DNA from: an uncultured Lachnospiraceae bacterium | GTDB lineage: Bacteria; Bacillota; Clostridia; Lachnospirales; Lachnospiraceae | NCBI GenBank assembly: GCA_910587955.1 | Contig: CAJUNN010000069.1 | Location: 1 to 13,213, forward strand | Length of the DNA stretch: 13,213 nucleotides | Direction: 5' to 3' | Shown: positions 6,629 to 13,213 of the stretch, one piece after another | Layout of the letters: each line of letters opens with the position of its first letter | Position numbering within the stretch: the stretch's first letter is position 1 | Position numbers and translations under genes: made by a program | Notes under the pieces: model-generated | Database searches by the model: none | What the model was told of the DNA's origin: nothing | The model's input: the letters and a program-made list of their open reading frames with translations, nothing else

Positions 6629-6652
6629 GTTATGATAATTGAAATTTCAATT
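6629..6652 (+). promoter_or_regulatory. citrate synthase promoter with 16-bp palindromic operator over the start site
   Basis: An extended -10 (TG-T-TATGAT, 6628-6636) has no strong -35. It is followed at once by a perfect 16-bp palindrome, AATTGAAATTTCAATT (6637-6652), centred at 6644/6645. The predicted transcription start (about 6643) falls inside the palindrome, the position expected for a repressor operator. The palindrome is direct observation; the regulator is unknown. Confidence 0.5.
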
Positions 6653-6751
6653 TTTTCTTATGAAATATTCTTCGGGCAAAACAAATCTGCCTGTATATCA
6701 ATAAGAAGATACCCTATAACATAGAAAAATTAACGAGAGGAGACGATGCTT

Positions 6752-8116
6752 ATGCAAACCAACACATTTTCAGAAATCACTCCCGAAATTCTGAACCTGG
6801 CAAAATTAAGCGAACAGGCAAGCCAGATTAATTCCGAGCTTTACAGTAAATATGAGGTAAAACGGGGCCTGCGCGACATCAGCGGCAAGGGAGTGCTGGC
6901 CGGACTGACGGAAATCGGAGAGATCCGCTCTTATACCATCGTGGATAATGAGATGATTCCCTGCGAAGGAAAACTTTTCTACCGGGGCATGGATATTGAA
7001 GAGCTGGTCAAAGGCTTTGTATCTGAGCGGCGTTTCGGCTTCGAGGAGATTACATATCTCCTTCTATTCGGCGATCTGCCTGACAAAAAAGAGTTGGAAA
7101 CATTTTCCGCTCTCCTGGCCTCCTACCGCTCTCTTCCCACCCATTTCGTGCGGGATATTATTATGAAAGCGCCCAGCAAAGATATGATGAATACTCTGGC
7201 CCGCAGCGTCCTGACGCTCTACTCCTATGATGACCGGGCGGACGACATTACCCTGCCCAACGTACTGCGCCAGTCCCTGCAGCTCATCGCCCTCTTCCCC
7301 ATGCTGTCCGTGTACGCCTACCAGGCCTACAGCCATTACCATGACGGGAAGAGTCTTTACATCCACTCTCCGCAGCCGGAGCTTTCCACAGCGGAAAACA
7401 TTCTCCATATCCTCCGTCCGGACAGTTCTTACACCGAGCTGGAAGCAAAGATTCTGGACATCGCTTTGGTACTGCACATGGAGCACGGAGGAGGAAATAA
7501 CTCCACCTTCACCACCCATGTCGTATCCTCCTCCGGCACGGACAGCTATTCCTCCGTGGCCGCATCCTTAGGTTCTCTTAAAGGACCCAAACACGGCGGA
7601 GCCAATATCAAAGTGGTGCGCATGTTTGAGGATATGAAAAAAGAGATCAAGGACTGGAGCAGTGAGGAACAGGTCACTGCCTATTTAAAGGCTCTCTTAA
7701 ACCGGGATGCCTTCGATCACGCCGGCCTAATCTACGGAATGGGACATGCTGTTTATTCCCTATCCGACCCCAGGGCCAATATCTTTAAATCCTTTGTGGA
7801 AAGCCTGTCCAAGGAAAAAGGACGTATGGATGAATTCCGCCTCTACTCCATGGTAGAGCGCCTGGCTCCCCAGGTCATTGCACAAGAACGCCAGATTTAT
7901 AAGGGTGTAAGCGCCAATGTAGACTTCTACAGCGGCTTTGTGTACAGCATGCTGGATCTGCCCCTGGAGCTCTACACTCCTATCTTCGCCATGGCCCGTA
8001 TCGTGGGATGGAGCGCCCACCGCATCGAAGAGCTGGCCAACAACGGAAAAATCATCCGTCCGGCTTATAAGAGTGTGGCAAAAAAGCAGAAGTACACCAA
8101 ATTAAGCGACCGCTAA
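6752..8116 (+). CDS. gltA: citrate synthase (si-type, citrate/2-methylcitrate synthase family)
   Basis: About 454 aa. It condenses acetyl-CoA with oxaloacetate to citrate, the entry to the oxidative branch that makes 2-oxoglutarate. The active-site set is complete (numbered from ATG 6746): MEHGGGNNSTFT (245-256), GPKHGGAN with His283, GMGHAVY with His334, and NVDFYSG with Asp393, followed by FAMARIVGWSAHRIEE. An N-terminal extension of about 40 residues precedes the core, as in other clostridial members. Two ATGs compete: 6746 lies only 3 nt from GGAG (6739-6742), while 6752 lies 9 nt from it, so 6752 is preferred. A role as 2-methylcitrate synthase cannot be excluded by sequence alone. No aconitase or isocitrate dehydrogenase gene is within the window. 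It is divergent from pckA. Confidence 0.93.
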   Translation: MQTNTFSEITPEILNLAKLSEQASQINSELYSKYEVKRGLRDISGKGVLAGLTEIGEIRSYTIVDNEMIPCEGKLFYRGMDIEELVKGFVSERRFGFEEITYLLLFGDLPDKKELETFSALLASYRSLPTHFVRDIIMKAPSKDMMNTLARSVLTLYSYDDRADDITLPNVLRQSLQLIALFPMLSVYAYQAYSHYHDGKSLYIHSPQPELSTAENILHILRPDSSYTELEAKILDIALVLHMEHGGGNNSTFTTHVVSSSGTDSYSSVAASLGSLKGPKHGGANIKVVRMFEDMKKEIKDWSSEEQVTAYLKALLNRDAFDHAGLIYGMGHAVYSLSDPRANIFKSFVESLSKEKGRMDEFRLYSMVERLAPQVIAQERQIYKGVSANVDFYSGFVYSMLDLPLELYTPIFAMARIVGWSAHRIEELANNGKIIRPAYKSVAKKQKYTKLSDR

Positions 8117-8150
8117 GGAATGTCTTGTGGATTTCGTAATAGTTGAAGAA

Positions 8151-8207
8151 GTATACCCTACGGGTACCCCGTATGACAAGTCCTCCGTACTGTCTGTTAA
8201 GGTATAC
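8151..8207. repeat. direct repeat copy A (folded 57-nt unit)
   Basis: The core 8159-8206 matches 8636-8683 at 44 of 48 positions without gaps, in the same orientation. The unit is closed by a perfect inverted repeat, GTATACC (8151-8157) and GGTATAC (8201-8207). Inside is a stem TACGGG-TAC-CCCGTA (8159-8173) and a second, imperfect stem AGTCC/GTACT (8179-8191), giving a three-way-junction shape. It starts 34 bp after the citrate synthase stop. Confidence 0.8.
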
Positions 8208-8225
8208 AAAGCCGTACGCGTTCAT

Positions 8226-8394
8226 AATCAGAAAAGGCTCTGGAAAACGGGGTAGAAACTCCGGTGAGCTAGCTCTTAAGACGCACTAAAAAAACTGCTC
8301 GGCAGAGGCCTCACAGTTTAAGTGCTTTCTAAAGAGCGGATCTCACCTCCGTTTCTGGCTACCCTCGCATTGTTTTCCAGGGCCTTTTCCGATT
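8226..8394 (-). repeat. long imperfect hairpin L (about 169 nt), inverted homologue of hairpin R
   Basis: AATCAGAAAAGGC.CTGGAAAAC at the left pairs with GTTTTCCAGGGCCTTTTC.GATT at the right. GGGTAG/CTACCC, AAAC…GGTGAG/CTCACC…GTTT and GCTCTT/AAAGAGC follow inward, and the tip holds GCACT/AGTGC and ACTG/CAGT. The apical 51 nt (8282-8332) are the reverse complement of 8506-8555 with one substitution and one extra A. On the minus strand the tip reads ACTGT-GA-GGC-CTCT-GCC-GA-GCAGT, a stem with tandem G-A mismatches and a CUCU loop, followed by a T7 run. No ORF is present. It could be a miniature mobile element, an extragenic repeat or a structured RNA. Confidence 0.72.
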
Positions 8395-8436
8395 CCGAGC
8401 GCTGATGATTGTCATATGAAATTATTACAGCCGCCA

Positions 8437-8624
8437 GCCGGAAAGAAGGATCGGTCCCTCCAAACAATTAAGAGGCGTCTAAGAGGTGTAGGGAAGATCC
8501 ATCCCTTAGAAAGCACTTAAACTGCGAGGCCTCTGCCGAGCAGTTTTTTAGTGCGCCTTAGGGATTAGCTTCCCGGAACCTCTGCCTCCGTTTGGAGGAC
8601 AGATCCTTCTCTCTGGCGTCCGGC
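8437..8624 (+). repeat. long imperfect hairpin R (about 188 nt), inverted homologue of hairpin L
   Basis: GCCGG (8437-8441) pairs with CCGGC (8620-8624). Inward follow AAGGATC/GATCCTT, CCTCCAAAC/GTTTGGAGG, AGAGGT/ACCTCT, GGGAAG/CTTCCC, ATCCCTTAG/CTTAGGGAT and GCACT/AGTGC. The tip reads ACTGC-GA-GGC-CTCT-GCC-GA-GCAGT on the plus strand, with T6 following, so it resembles an intrinsic terminator for plus-strand transcripts such as that of the citrate synthase gene. Compared with L, the lower stem changes from GCTC/GAGC to ATCCC/GGGAT on both sides, so pairing is kept while sequence is not. Confidence 0.72.
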
Positions 8625-8627
8625 TTT

Positions 8628-8685
8628 GCATATCTTACGGGTACCCCGCATGACAAGTCCTTCGGACTGTCTGTTAAGGGATAGC
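8628..8685. repeat. direct repeat copy B (folded unit)
   Basis: Homologue of 8151-8207, with four substitutions in the 48-nt core (8636-8683). AGTCC-TTC-GGACT (8656-8668) is a perfect hairpin here, while the TACGGG/CCCGCA stem has one mismatch that becomes a G-U pair if read from the minus strand. The closing stem is GC-a-TATC / GATAGC. Its 3' strand (8679-8685) can instead pair with 8725-8731 in the terminator that follows. Confidence 0.78.
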
Positions 8686-8736
8686 TTTGGGATTACTAAC
8701 ATCCAAGAAGGTTTACAAAACCGGGCTATCCTTTTT
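8679..8736 (+). terminator. three-way-junction terminator at the end of the repeat region
   Basis: GGATAGC (8679-8685) pairs with GCTATCC (8725-8731), followed by T5 (8732-8736). Two inner hairpins, GGAT/ATCC (8690-8704) and GGTTT/AAACC (8710-8722), fill the loop. The T-run touches the stop codon of the convergent minus-strand gene. The polarity fits a plus-strand transcript that crosses the repeat region; on the minus strand the stem is followed by CTTAACAG, so it would not terminate well. Confidence 0.55.
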
Positions 8737-9090
8737 CTACCAAAACATCTCCACACTCTTCCGGGACTGGACGGAAAACCACACCAGCACCGCGAAAAAG
8801 CCTGCCATCACCGCCCAGTAGACCGGCATAGGCATGGAAAACACATAGGAATTGACCAGTCCGTATCCGCCGTATACCAGGGCGGTAATTCCAAACACCA
8901 GCATCTTGGGCGCCATAAAGTTCTTGTACCCTTCCAGATCTTTGCACTTGCGGATATCCACCTCTTTGCTTAGCAGCAAGGAAGTTTTAATCTCCCCCGT
9001 CTTCTTCATGAGAATCCAGGCATAAAGCATATAGGCCCCGGCACCTGCAAAGATAATATCCATCATACTCCAGATATTGTCCATAATCAC
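8737..9090 (-). CDS. small membrane protein of unknown function
   Basis: 117 aa with three predicted membrane segments, near residues 11-28, 60-79 and 88-107, and a polar loop (29-58, SKEVDIRKCKDLEGYKNF) between the first two. I recognise no family. It is 18 bp downstream of thrC on the same strand and is probably co-transcribed. Start choice: GTG (9090) lies about 5 nt after AAGGA, and ATG (9084) 11 nt after it; the GTG start is used here, and the difference is two residues. The stop codon abuts the terminator of the opposite strand. Confidence 0.72.
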   Translation of the reverse strand: MIMDNIWSMMDIIFAGAGAYMLYAWILMKKTGEIKTSLLLSKEVDIRKCKDLEGYKNFMAPKMLVFGITALVYGGYGLVNSYVFSMPMPVYWAVMAGFFAVLVWFSVQSRKSVEMFW

Positions 9091-9108
9091 ACGTTTCCTT
9101 CCCGTTCC

Positions 9109-10599
9109 CTAGGCAAGCCCCAGAAACTCTTTCACCGCCGTTTTCATATCTTTCACTTCCACTACCCTATGGTGAAGCACTTCGGCGTTTCGTATCTCCC
9201 GGACTGCTCCCGGAATCTCTGTCCCGGAAAGGCCGGAAAGCCGATCCGCAAGCTCAAAATCGTCTGCCGCGCCGCATTCCTGTCCCAGCCCCTTCATCAC
9301 GCTCCCGGTAAACTTAAAGGGACTTGCCGTGGAGGCAATCACAGTCACTTTCTCATCCCCGGTCTCGGCCCGGTACTTCTCATACACGCCTTCCGCTACT
9401 GCCGTGTGAGGATCCAGCACATAACCGGTCTTTTCGTAAATCCGGCGGATAGCGGCAGCCGTCTCTTCCTCGGAGGCATAATTTCCGTAGAAATCCCCCA
9501 GTTTTTCCTGCATATCCGGAGTAATCTCATAGCTCCCCTCTTCCGATAAACGCTTCATCAGGGCCGCCGCCTTCCCGGAATCCCGGCCTCCAATCTCATA
9601 GATCAGGCGCTCCAGATTGCTGGAAATAAGAATATCCATAGAAGGGGAACTGGTCAGGATAAATTCCCGGTTCCTGTCATAACACCCGGTGCGGAAGAAA
9701 TCGTACAGCACCCGGTTCTCGTTGGAGGCGCAGATCAGGCGTCCCAGGGGAAGCCCCATGCGCTTCGCATAATAAGCCGCCAGAATATTGCCGAAATTTC
9801 CGGTGGGAACCACCGCATTTACGGTACCGCCCTCTTTCAGCGCTCCCTTTTTGTAAAGCCGGGCGCAGGCATACACATAATAGACAATCTGGGGAACCAG
9901 ACGGCCGATGTTGATGGAATTAGCGGAAGAAAACCGGAATCCTGCCGCCTTCATCTCCGCCTTCAGGACCGCATCCCCGAAAATCTCCTTCACGCCGCTC
10001 TGGGCGTCGTCGAAATTGCCCCGGATTCCCACCACGAAGGTATTTTTCCCCTTCTGGGTTACCATCTGCTTCTCCTGAATGGGGCTGACACCGTCCTTGG
10101 GATAAAACACCACGATCCGGGTGCCCGGCACCTTCGCAAACCCGGCCAGCGCCGCCTTTCCGGTATCCCCGGAGGTAGCGGTCAAAATGACAATCTCATC
10201 CTGCACCTGGTTTTTCCCGGCCGCAGTGGTCATCAGATGGGGCAGAATGGAGAGGGCCATATCCTTAAAGGCAATGGTAGGACCGTGAAAAAGCTCCAGA
10301 TAGGAAACTCCGTCTGCCTCCCGGACAGGCACAATCTCCGGCGTGTCGAATTTGCTGTCATAAGCTTTTTCAATACAGTGAAGAAGCTCCTCCCTGGTAA
10401 AATCCGTCAAAAACAGTTTCATAACCTCAAAGGCAATCTCTTGGTAAGTCATGCCCGCCAGTTCCTCCAAACCTCTATCCAAGGCCGGGATTTCCTCCGG
10501 TACAAATAGCCCTCCCTCCGCAGATAATCCCTGAAGAACCGCCTGGGAGGCTTTTACACGGACTGAGTCGTCCCGGGTACTTGTATAAAATAAATCCAT
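9109..10599 (-). CDS. thrC: threonine synthase
   Basis: 496 aa from the preferred start. This PLP enzyme (EC 4.2.3.1) converts O-phosphohomoserine to threonine in the last step of threonine synthesis. The N-terminal domain reads MDLFYTSTRDDSVRVKASQA. The PLP lysine is in FHGPTIAFKDMAL (Lys112), and the phosphate-binding loops are TATSGDTGKAALAGF (140-154) and the later VPTGNFGNILAAYYAK block. The length fits the longer, E. coli/yeast-like class of the enzyme. The ATG at 10599 has AAAGGGG nine nt upstream; the ATG at 10623 would add 8 residues but has no ribosome binding site. A terminator-like hairpin separates it from the gene upstream, although read-through is possible. Confidence 0.95.
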   Translation of the reverse strand: MDLFYTSTRDDSVRVKASQAVLQGLSAEGGLFVPEEIPALDRGLEELAGMTYQEIAFEVMKLFLTDFTREELLHCIEKAYDSKFDTPEIVPVREADGVSYLELFHGPTIAFKDMALSILPHLMTTAAGKNQVQDEIVILTATSGDTGKAALAGFAKVPGTRIVVFYPKDGVSPIQEKQMVTQKGKNTFVVGIRGNFDDAQSGVKEIFGDAVLKAEMKAAGFRFSSANSINIGRLVPQIVYYVYACARLYKKGALKEGGTVNAVVPTGNFGNILAAYYAKRMGLPLGRLICASNENRVLYDFFRTGCYDRNREFILTSSPSMDILISSNLERLIYEIGGRDSGKAAALMKRLSEEGSYEITPDMQEKLGDFYGNYASEEETAAAIRRIYEKTGYVLDPHTAVAEGVYEKYRAETGDEKVTVIASTASPFKFTGSVMKGLGQECGAADDFELADRLSGLSGTEIPGAVREIRNAEVLHHRVVEVKDMKTAVKEFLGLA

Positions 10600-10626
10600 C
10601 TCAGCTGTCCCCTTTGCTTTCATTAC

Positions 10627-10662
10627 AAAAAATGATCAGGCAGGGGGTTATACGCCCCTGCC
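10627..10662 (-). terminator. terminator-like hairpin after the nitrilase-family gene
   Basis: GGCAGGGG (10639-10646) and CCCCTGCC (10655-10662) form a perfect 8-bp GC stem with an 8-nt loop. On the minus strand a T6 run follows, but only after six bases (TGATCA), so the geometry is looser than in a standard intrinsic terminator. It lies 7 bp after the stop codon. Confidence 0.6.
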
Positions 10663-10669
10663 CTTGACG

Positions 10670-11458
10670 TTAACGCATATAGTGTAACATATAGAGGTCG
10701 TCCCGTCTATCCTTTTTCGCCGGAAATTCCCGCCGGTAATCCTCCACAAGCTTTCCGTCCAGATCCGCCGTTACAAGCATTTCCCCGCTGCCTCCCTTCG
10801 CAATCACCTGCCCGAAGGGGTCCGCCACCACGGAATCCCCCCGGTAACTTAACGTCCTGGCCCGGCCCACCCGGTTGATCCCGGCCACATAGCACTGGTT
10901 TTCTATCGCCCGTGCCTTCAAAAGAGTCATAAACTGTTCCCTCCGTTCCGAAGGCCAGTTTGCCGGCACCACTATCAGCCCGGCTTCCCGGGAGGCTATC
11001 TGGAAAATCTCCGGGAAGCGCAGATCATAGCAGATAAAAGGGGCTACGGTAAATTCCTTCACCCTGCAGCTGACAATCTCCTCTCCCCCTGTATAATGTA
11101 CGGATTCCGTGCCGAAAGTAAAGGGATGGATCTTCCGGTAATCGGCCAGAAGCTCTCCTTCCGGTCCCAGAATGGCATAGCAGTTGTAGGATTTGGGCTG
11201 CCGGTACTCCACGTAGCCCACGCCCACATACATGCCATAGGCCTTCGCCCGCTCCCGGAAATGCTCAAGAGTGGCAAAGTTTCCCCGCTCCTCCCCGATC
11301 TTCTCCGGGTGCATGGAAAATCCCGTCATGCTCATTTCCGGAAACAGCAGAAGATCCACTTCTTTCTCCCGGGCCTCCTGCAGAAAATATTCCGCTTTTT
11401 CAAAATTTCCCCGCTTATCCTCCCACAGGGGTTCCGTCTGCGCCAGTCCCAGTCTCAT
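10670..11458 (-). CDS. carbon-nitrogen hydrolase (nitrilase superfamily, omega-amidase/YafV-like)
   Basis: 262 aa, one complete nitrilase-fold domain. The catalytic triad is visible: Glu41 in LLLFPEMSMTGFS, Lys109 in DYRKIHPFTFG and Cys143 in FICYDLRFPEIFQ. The DLRFPE context and length are those of omega-amidases (Nit2/YafV group), which hydrolyse the amides of 2-oxo acids such as 2-oxoglutaramate; other small amides cannot be excluded. The ATG lies 6 bp after the leuA stop, and its GGAG sits at the very end of leuA, so translation is probably coupled. It sits between leuA and thrC, a setting consistent with 2-oxo-acid or amide metabolism in amino-acid synthesis, though the substrate here is unknown. 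Confidence 0.87.
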   Translation of the reverse strand: MRLGLAQTEPLWEDKRGNFEKAEYFLQEAREKEVDLLLFPEMSMTGFSMHPEKIGEERGNFATLEHFRERAKAYGMYVGVGYVEYRQPKSYNCYAILGPEGELLADYRKIHPFTFGTESVHYTGGEEIVSCRVKEFTVAPFICYDLRFPEIFQIASREAGLIVVPANWPSERREQFMTLLKARAIENQCYVAGINRVGRARTLSYRGDSVVADPFGQVIAKGGSGEMLVTADLDGKLVEDYRREFPAKKDRRDDLYMLHYMR

Positions 11459-11464
11459 GCGCTT

Positions 11465-13123
11465 CTACTCCGCTGAATTATTAATGGCTGTCAGAAGTGC
11501 GTCAATGGAAGCCCGGATAATGTCCGGATCCACGGCCGCGCCCCAGAAAAGCTTTCCGTCCGGCTTCTGGATACCCACATAGGCAATGGCCCGGGAACTG
11601 GAGCTCTGCTCCAAGGCGTGCTCCTGATAGGTCACCAGGTTATATGTAAGGCCGAAACATTTCTTCAGGGCATTGCTCACTGCATTCAGGCGGCCGTTTC
11701 CGGCTGCATAAGTAACCTCCTTCTTTCCCTGGTACTCCGTATGCACCTCCGCCGTAATGCCGTCCACCTGTTTGAAATGAACTTCGGTGATATTGTAAGG
11801 AGAAGTAATGTTCTCGAATTTCTTCTTGAACAGGGCAAAGATCTCCTCCGGCATCAGCTCCTTGTTCTTGTGATCCGACTCCTCCTTGGCCGCATAGCCC
11901 ATGGCTTCGCGCATTTTAGGCGGCAGATTCAGGCCGAAATTCTGCTCCAGGATATAGCCTACGCCGCCCTTGCCGGACTGGCTGTTGATCCGGATGACAT
12001 CCGCATCATAATTGCGGTTCACATCCCTGGGATCAATGGGCAGATAGGGAACCGTCCACTGATCGCAGCCCTTATCCTCCCGGTAGTGCATACCCTTGGC
12101 AATGGCATCCTGGTGGGATCCGGAGAAGGCCGCAAACACCAGGGCTCCCGCATAGGGGCTTCTCTCATCTACTTTCATACCCGTAAATTTCTCATAGGCT
12201 TCGCAAACTGCCGGCATATCACTGAAGTCAAGTCCCGGATCTACACCCTGGGAATAAAGATTCATAGCCAGGGTCACTACGTCCACATTTCCGGTGCGCT
12301 CCCCGTTTCCAAAGAGAGTTCCCTCCACCCGGTCCGCTCCGGCCAGAAGTCCCATCTCCGTATCAGCCACGCCGCAGCCCCGGTCGTTGTGGGGATGGAG
12401 GGAGACTACTACGTTCTCCCGGTATTTCATATTTTCACACATGTACTCGATCTGGCTTGCATAGACGTGGGGCATAGAATGCTGTACCGTCACAGGCAGG
12501 TTGATAATGGCCTTTTTATCCGGGGTAGGCTTCCACACATCCAGAACGGCATTGCACACCTCCAGGGCATACTCCGGTTCCGTCCCCGTAAAGCTTTCCG
12601 GGCTGTACTCAAAGAGGAAATTTCCCTCTGTCTCATCCGCCAGCTTCTTTAAAAGGGCCGCTCCGTCCACGGCAATTTTCAAAATCTCTTCTTTCGACTT
12701 GTGGAAAACCTGTTCCCGCTGGGACACGGAAGTGGAGTTGTACACATGAACCACTGCCTTCCTGGCTCCCTTCAAGGCTTCAAAGGTTTTGCGGATAATG
12801 TGCTCCCTGGCCTGGGTCAGCACCTGGATGGTCACATCCTCCGGGATGAGATCCTGTTCAATCAAAGTCCGCAAAAACACATACTCTGTCTCGGAAGCTG
12901 CCGGGAATCCCACCTCAATCTCCTTAAAGCCCACCTGGCAGAGGAGCTTGAAAAAGCCCACCTTCTGCTCCAGGGTCATAGGTACTACCAGGGCCTGGTT
13001 GCCGTCCCTGAGATCCACGCTACACCACACAGGGGCCTTCTCCACATAATCTTTCTGAACCCATTTCATGCAGGGATAGGGGGGCATAAAATATTGTCTC
13101 TTATACTTGGTGTAATCCATCAT
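11465..13123 (-). CDS. leuA: 2-isopropylmalate synthase
   Basis: 552 aa. It joins acetyl-CoA and 2-oxoisovalerate to 2-isopropylmalate (EC 2.3.3.13), the committed step of leucine synthesis. It is of the longer type that begins MPPYPCMKW, like fungal and actinobacterial enzymes. Motifs are VDLRDGNQAL (37-46, catalytic arginine and metal aspartate), EVGFPAASETE (70-80), SLHPHNDRGCG (241-251, metal histidines) and GTLFGNGERTGNVD (268-281). The C-terminal allosteric domain includes SSSSRAIAYVGI, the region that in homologues carries leucine feedback. GGAG lies 10 nt before the first of two ATGs. Only about 60 bp of genomic sequence remain upstream, so any T-box or leader attenuator cannot be judged. 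Confidence 0.96.
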   Translation of the reverse strand: MMDYTKYKRQYFMPPYPCMKWVQKDYVEKAPVWCSVDLRDGNQALVVPMTLEQKVGFFKLLCQVGFKEIEVGFPAASETEYVFLRTLIEQDLIPEDVTIQVLTQAREHIIRKTFEALKGARKAVVHVYNSTSVSQREQVFHKSKEEILKIAVDGAALLKKLADETEGNFLFEYSPESFTGTEPEYALEVCNAVLDVWKPTPDKKAIINLPVTVQHSMPHVYASQIEYMCENMKYRENVVVSLHPHNDRGCGVADTEMGLLAGADRVEGTLFGNGERTGNVDVVTLAMNLYSQGVDPGLDFSDMPAVCEAYEKFTGMKVDERSPYAGALVFAAFSGSHQDAIAKGMHYREDKGCDQWTVPYLPIDPRDVNRNYDADVIRINSQSGKGGVGYILEQNFGLNLPPKMREAMGYAAKEESDHKNKELMPEEIFALFKKKFENITSPYNITEVHFKQVDGITAEVHTEYQGKKEVTYAAGNGRLNAVSNALKKCFGLTYNLVTYQEHALEQSSSSRAIAYVGIQKPDGKLFWGAAVDPDIIRASIDALLTAINNSAE

Positions 13124-13184
13124 TGCTTTCTCTCTCCTTTTCCTTTTCTAATCCGGCGTCCAAAGGCAAACCGGGGACCGTCTG

Positions 13185-13213
13185 AGATCGGAAGAGCACA
13201 CGTCTGAACTCCA
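13185..13213 (+). other. Illumina TruSeq adapter read-through, not genomic
   Basis: The final 29 bases begin AGATCGGAAGAGC and match, as far as they go, the standard TruSeq read-1 adapter. Untrimmed adapter was carried into the contig. Any ORF reaching past 13184 is artefactual. Confidence 0.97.

Noticed and set aside
8151..8736. CRISPR array or insertion sequence
   Set aside because: Only two direct copies, 477 bp apart, with unequal structured sequence between them and no cas genes; no transposase ORF in any frame.
11618..12652. 344-codon plus-strand ORF opposite leuA
   Set aside because: Antisense shadow of leuA with no family features.
13124..13184. T-box leader upstream of leuA
   Set aside because: Only about 60 genomic bases remain before the adapter, and no T-box core motif is visible in them.
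12701..13207. 168-codon plus-strand ORF at the right end
   Set aside because: Antisense to leuA, and its last residues are translated from adapter sequence.

Overview
The window looks like a chromosomal contig from a Gram-positive anaerobe of the class Clostridia, most likely Lachnospiraceae. The reasons are the SpoIID/LytB-family protein, the long LeuA type, ATP-dependent PckA, strong AGGAGG-type ribosome binding sites, sigma-A promoters and a Firmicutes-style 6S RNA. This placement is by inference, since no rRNA is present. The last 29 bases (13185-13213) match the Illumina TruSeq read-through adapter, so genomic sequence ends at about 13184. The left edge cuts through a regulator gene.

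Layout. 1-89 (-) is the N-terminus of a helix-turn-helix regulator of the YafY/WYL type. It appears to start at an unusual ATA codon and has a TGACA-N5-TGTCA operator-like site upstream. 260-2795 (-) holds a YihY/BrkB membrane protein and a membrane-anchored SpoIID/LytB protein. 2914-3173 (-) is a self-contained small-RNA gene with promoter, about 225 nt of rod-like RNA and a terminator, which I read as 6S RNA. 3195-4546 (-) holds a C39-like peptidase and a lipoprotein; two overlapping mini-ORFs precede the lipoprotein.

4773-8116 is a divergent central-carbon pair: pckA (-) and a citrate synthase (+) share a 368-374 bp regulatory region with a pckA promoter, a perfect 16-bp palindrome at the citrate synthase promoter, and a hairpin. 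Both enzymes use oxaloacetate. 8737-13123 (-) is an amino-acid biosynthesis block: leuA, a nitrilase-family amidase coupled to it, thrC, and a small membrane protein.

The least explained part is 8117-8736, about 620 bp without a protein gene. It holds two 48-nt direct repeats (44/48 identical) that bracket two long imperfect hairpins of about 170 and 190 nt. The hairpins are homologous to each other in opposite orientation. Their apical 50 bases are almost identical, and their stems differ in ways that keep pairing. Tandem G-A mismatches and a C-G to U-G change suggest that each is an RNA-level structure, read outward from the centre. A three-way-junction terminator closes the region. No transposase, CRISPR array or obvious defence gene is present.
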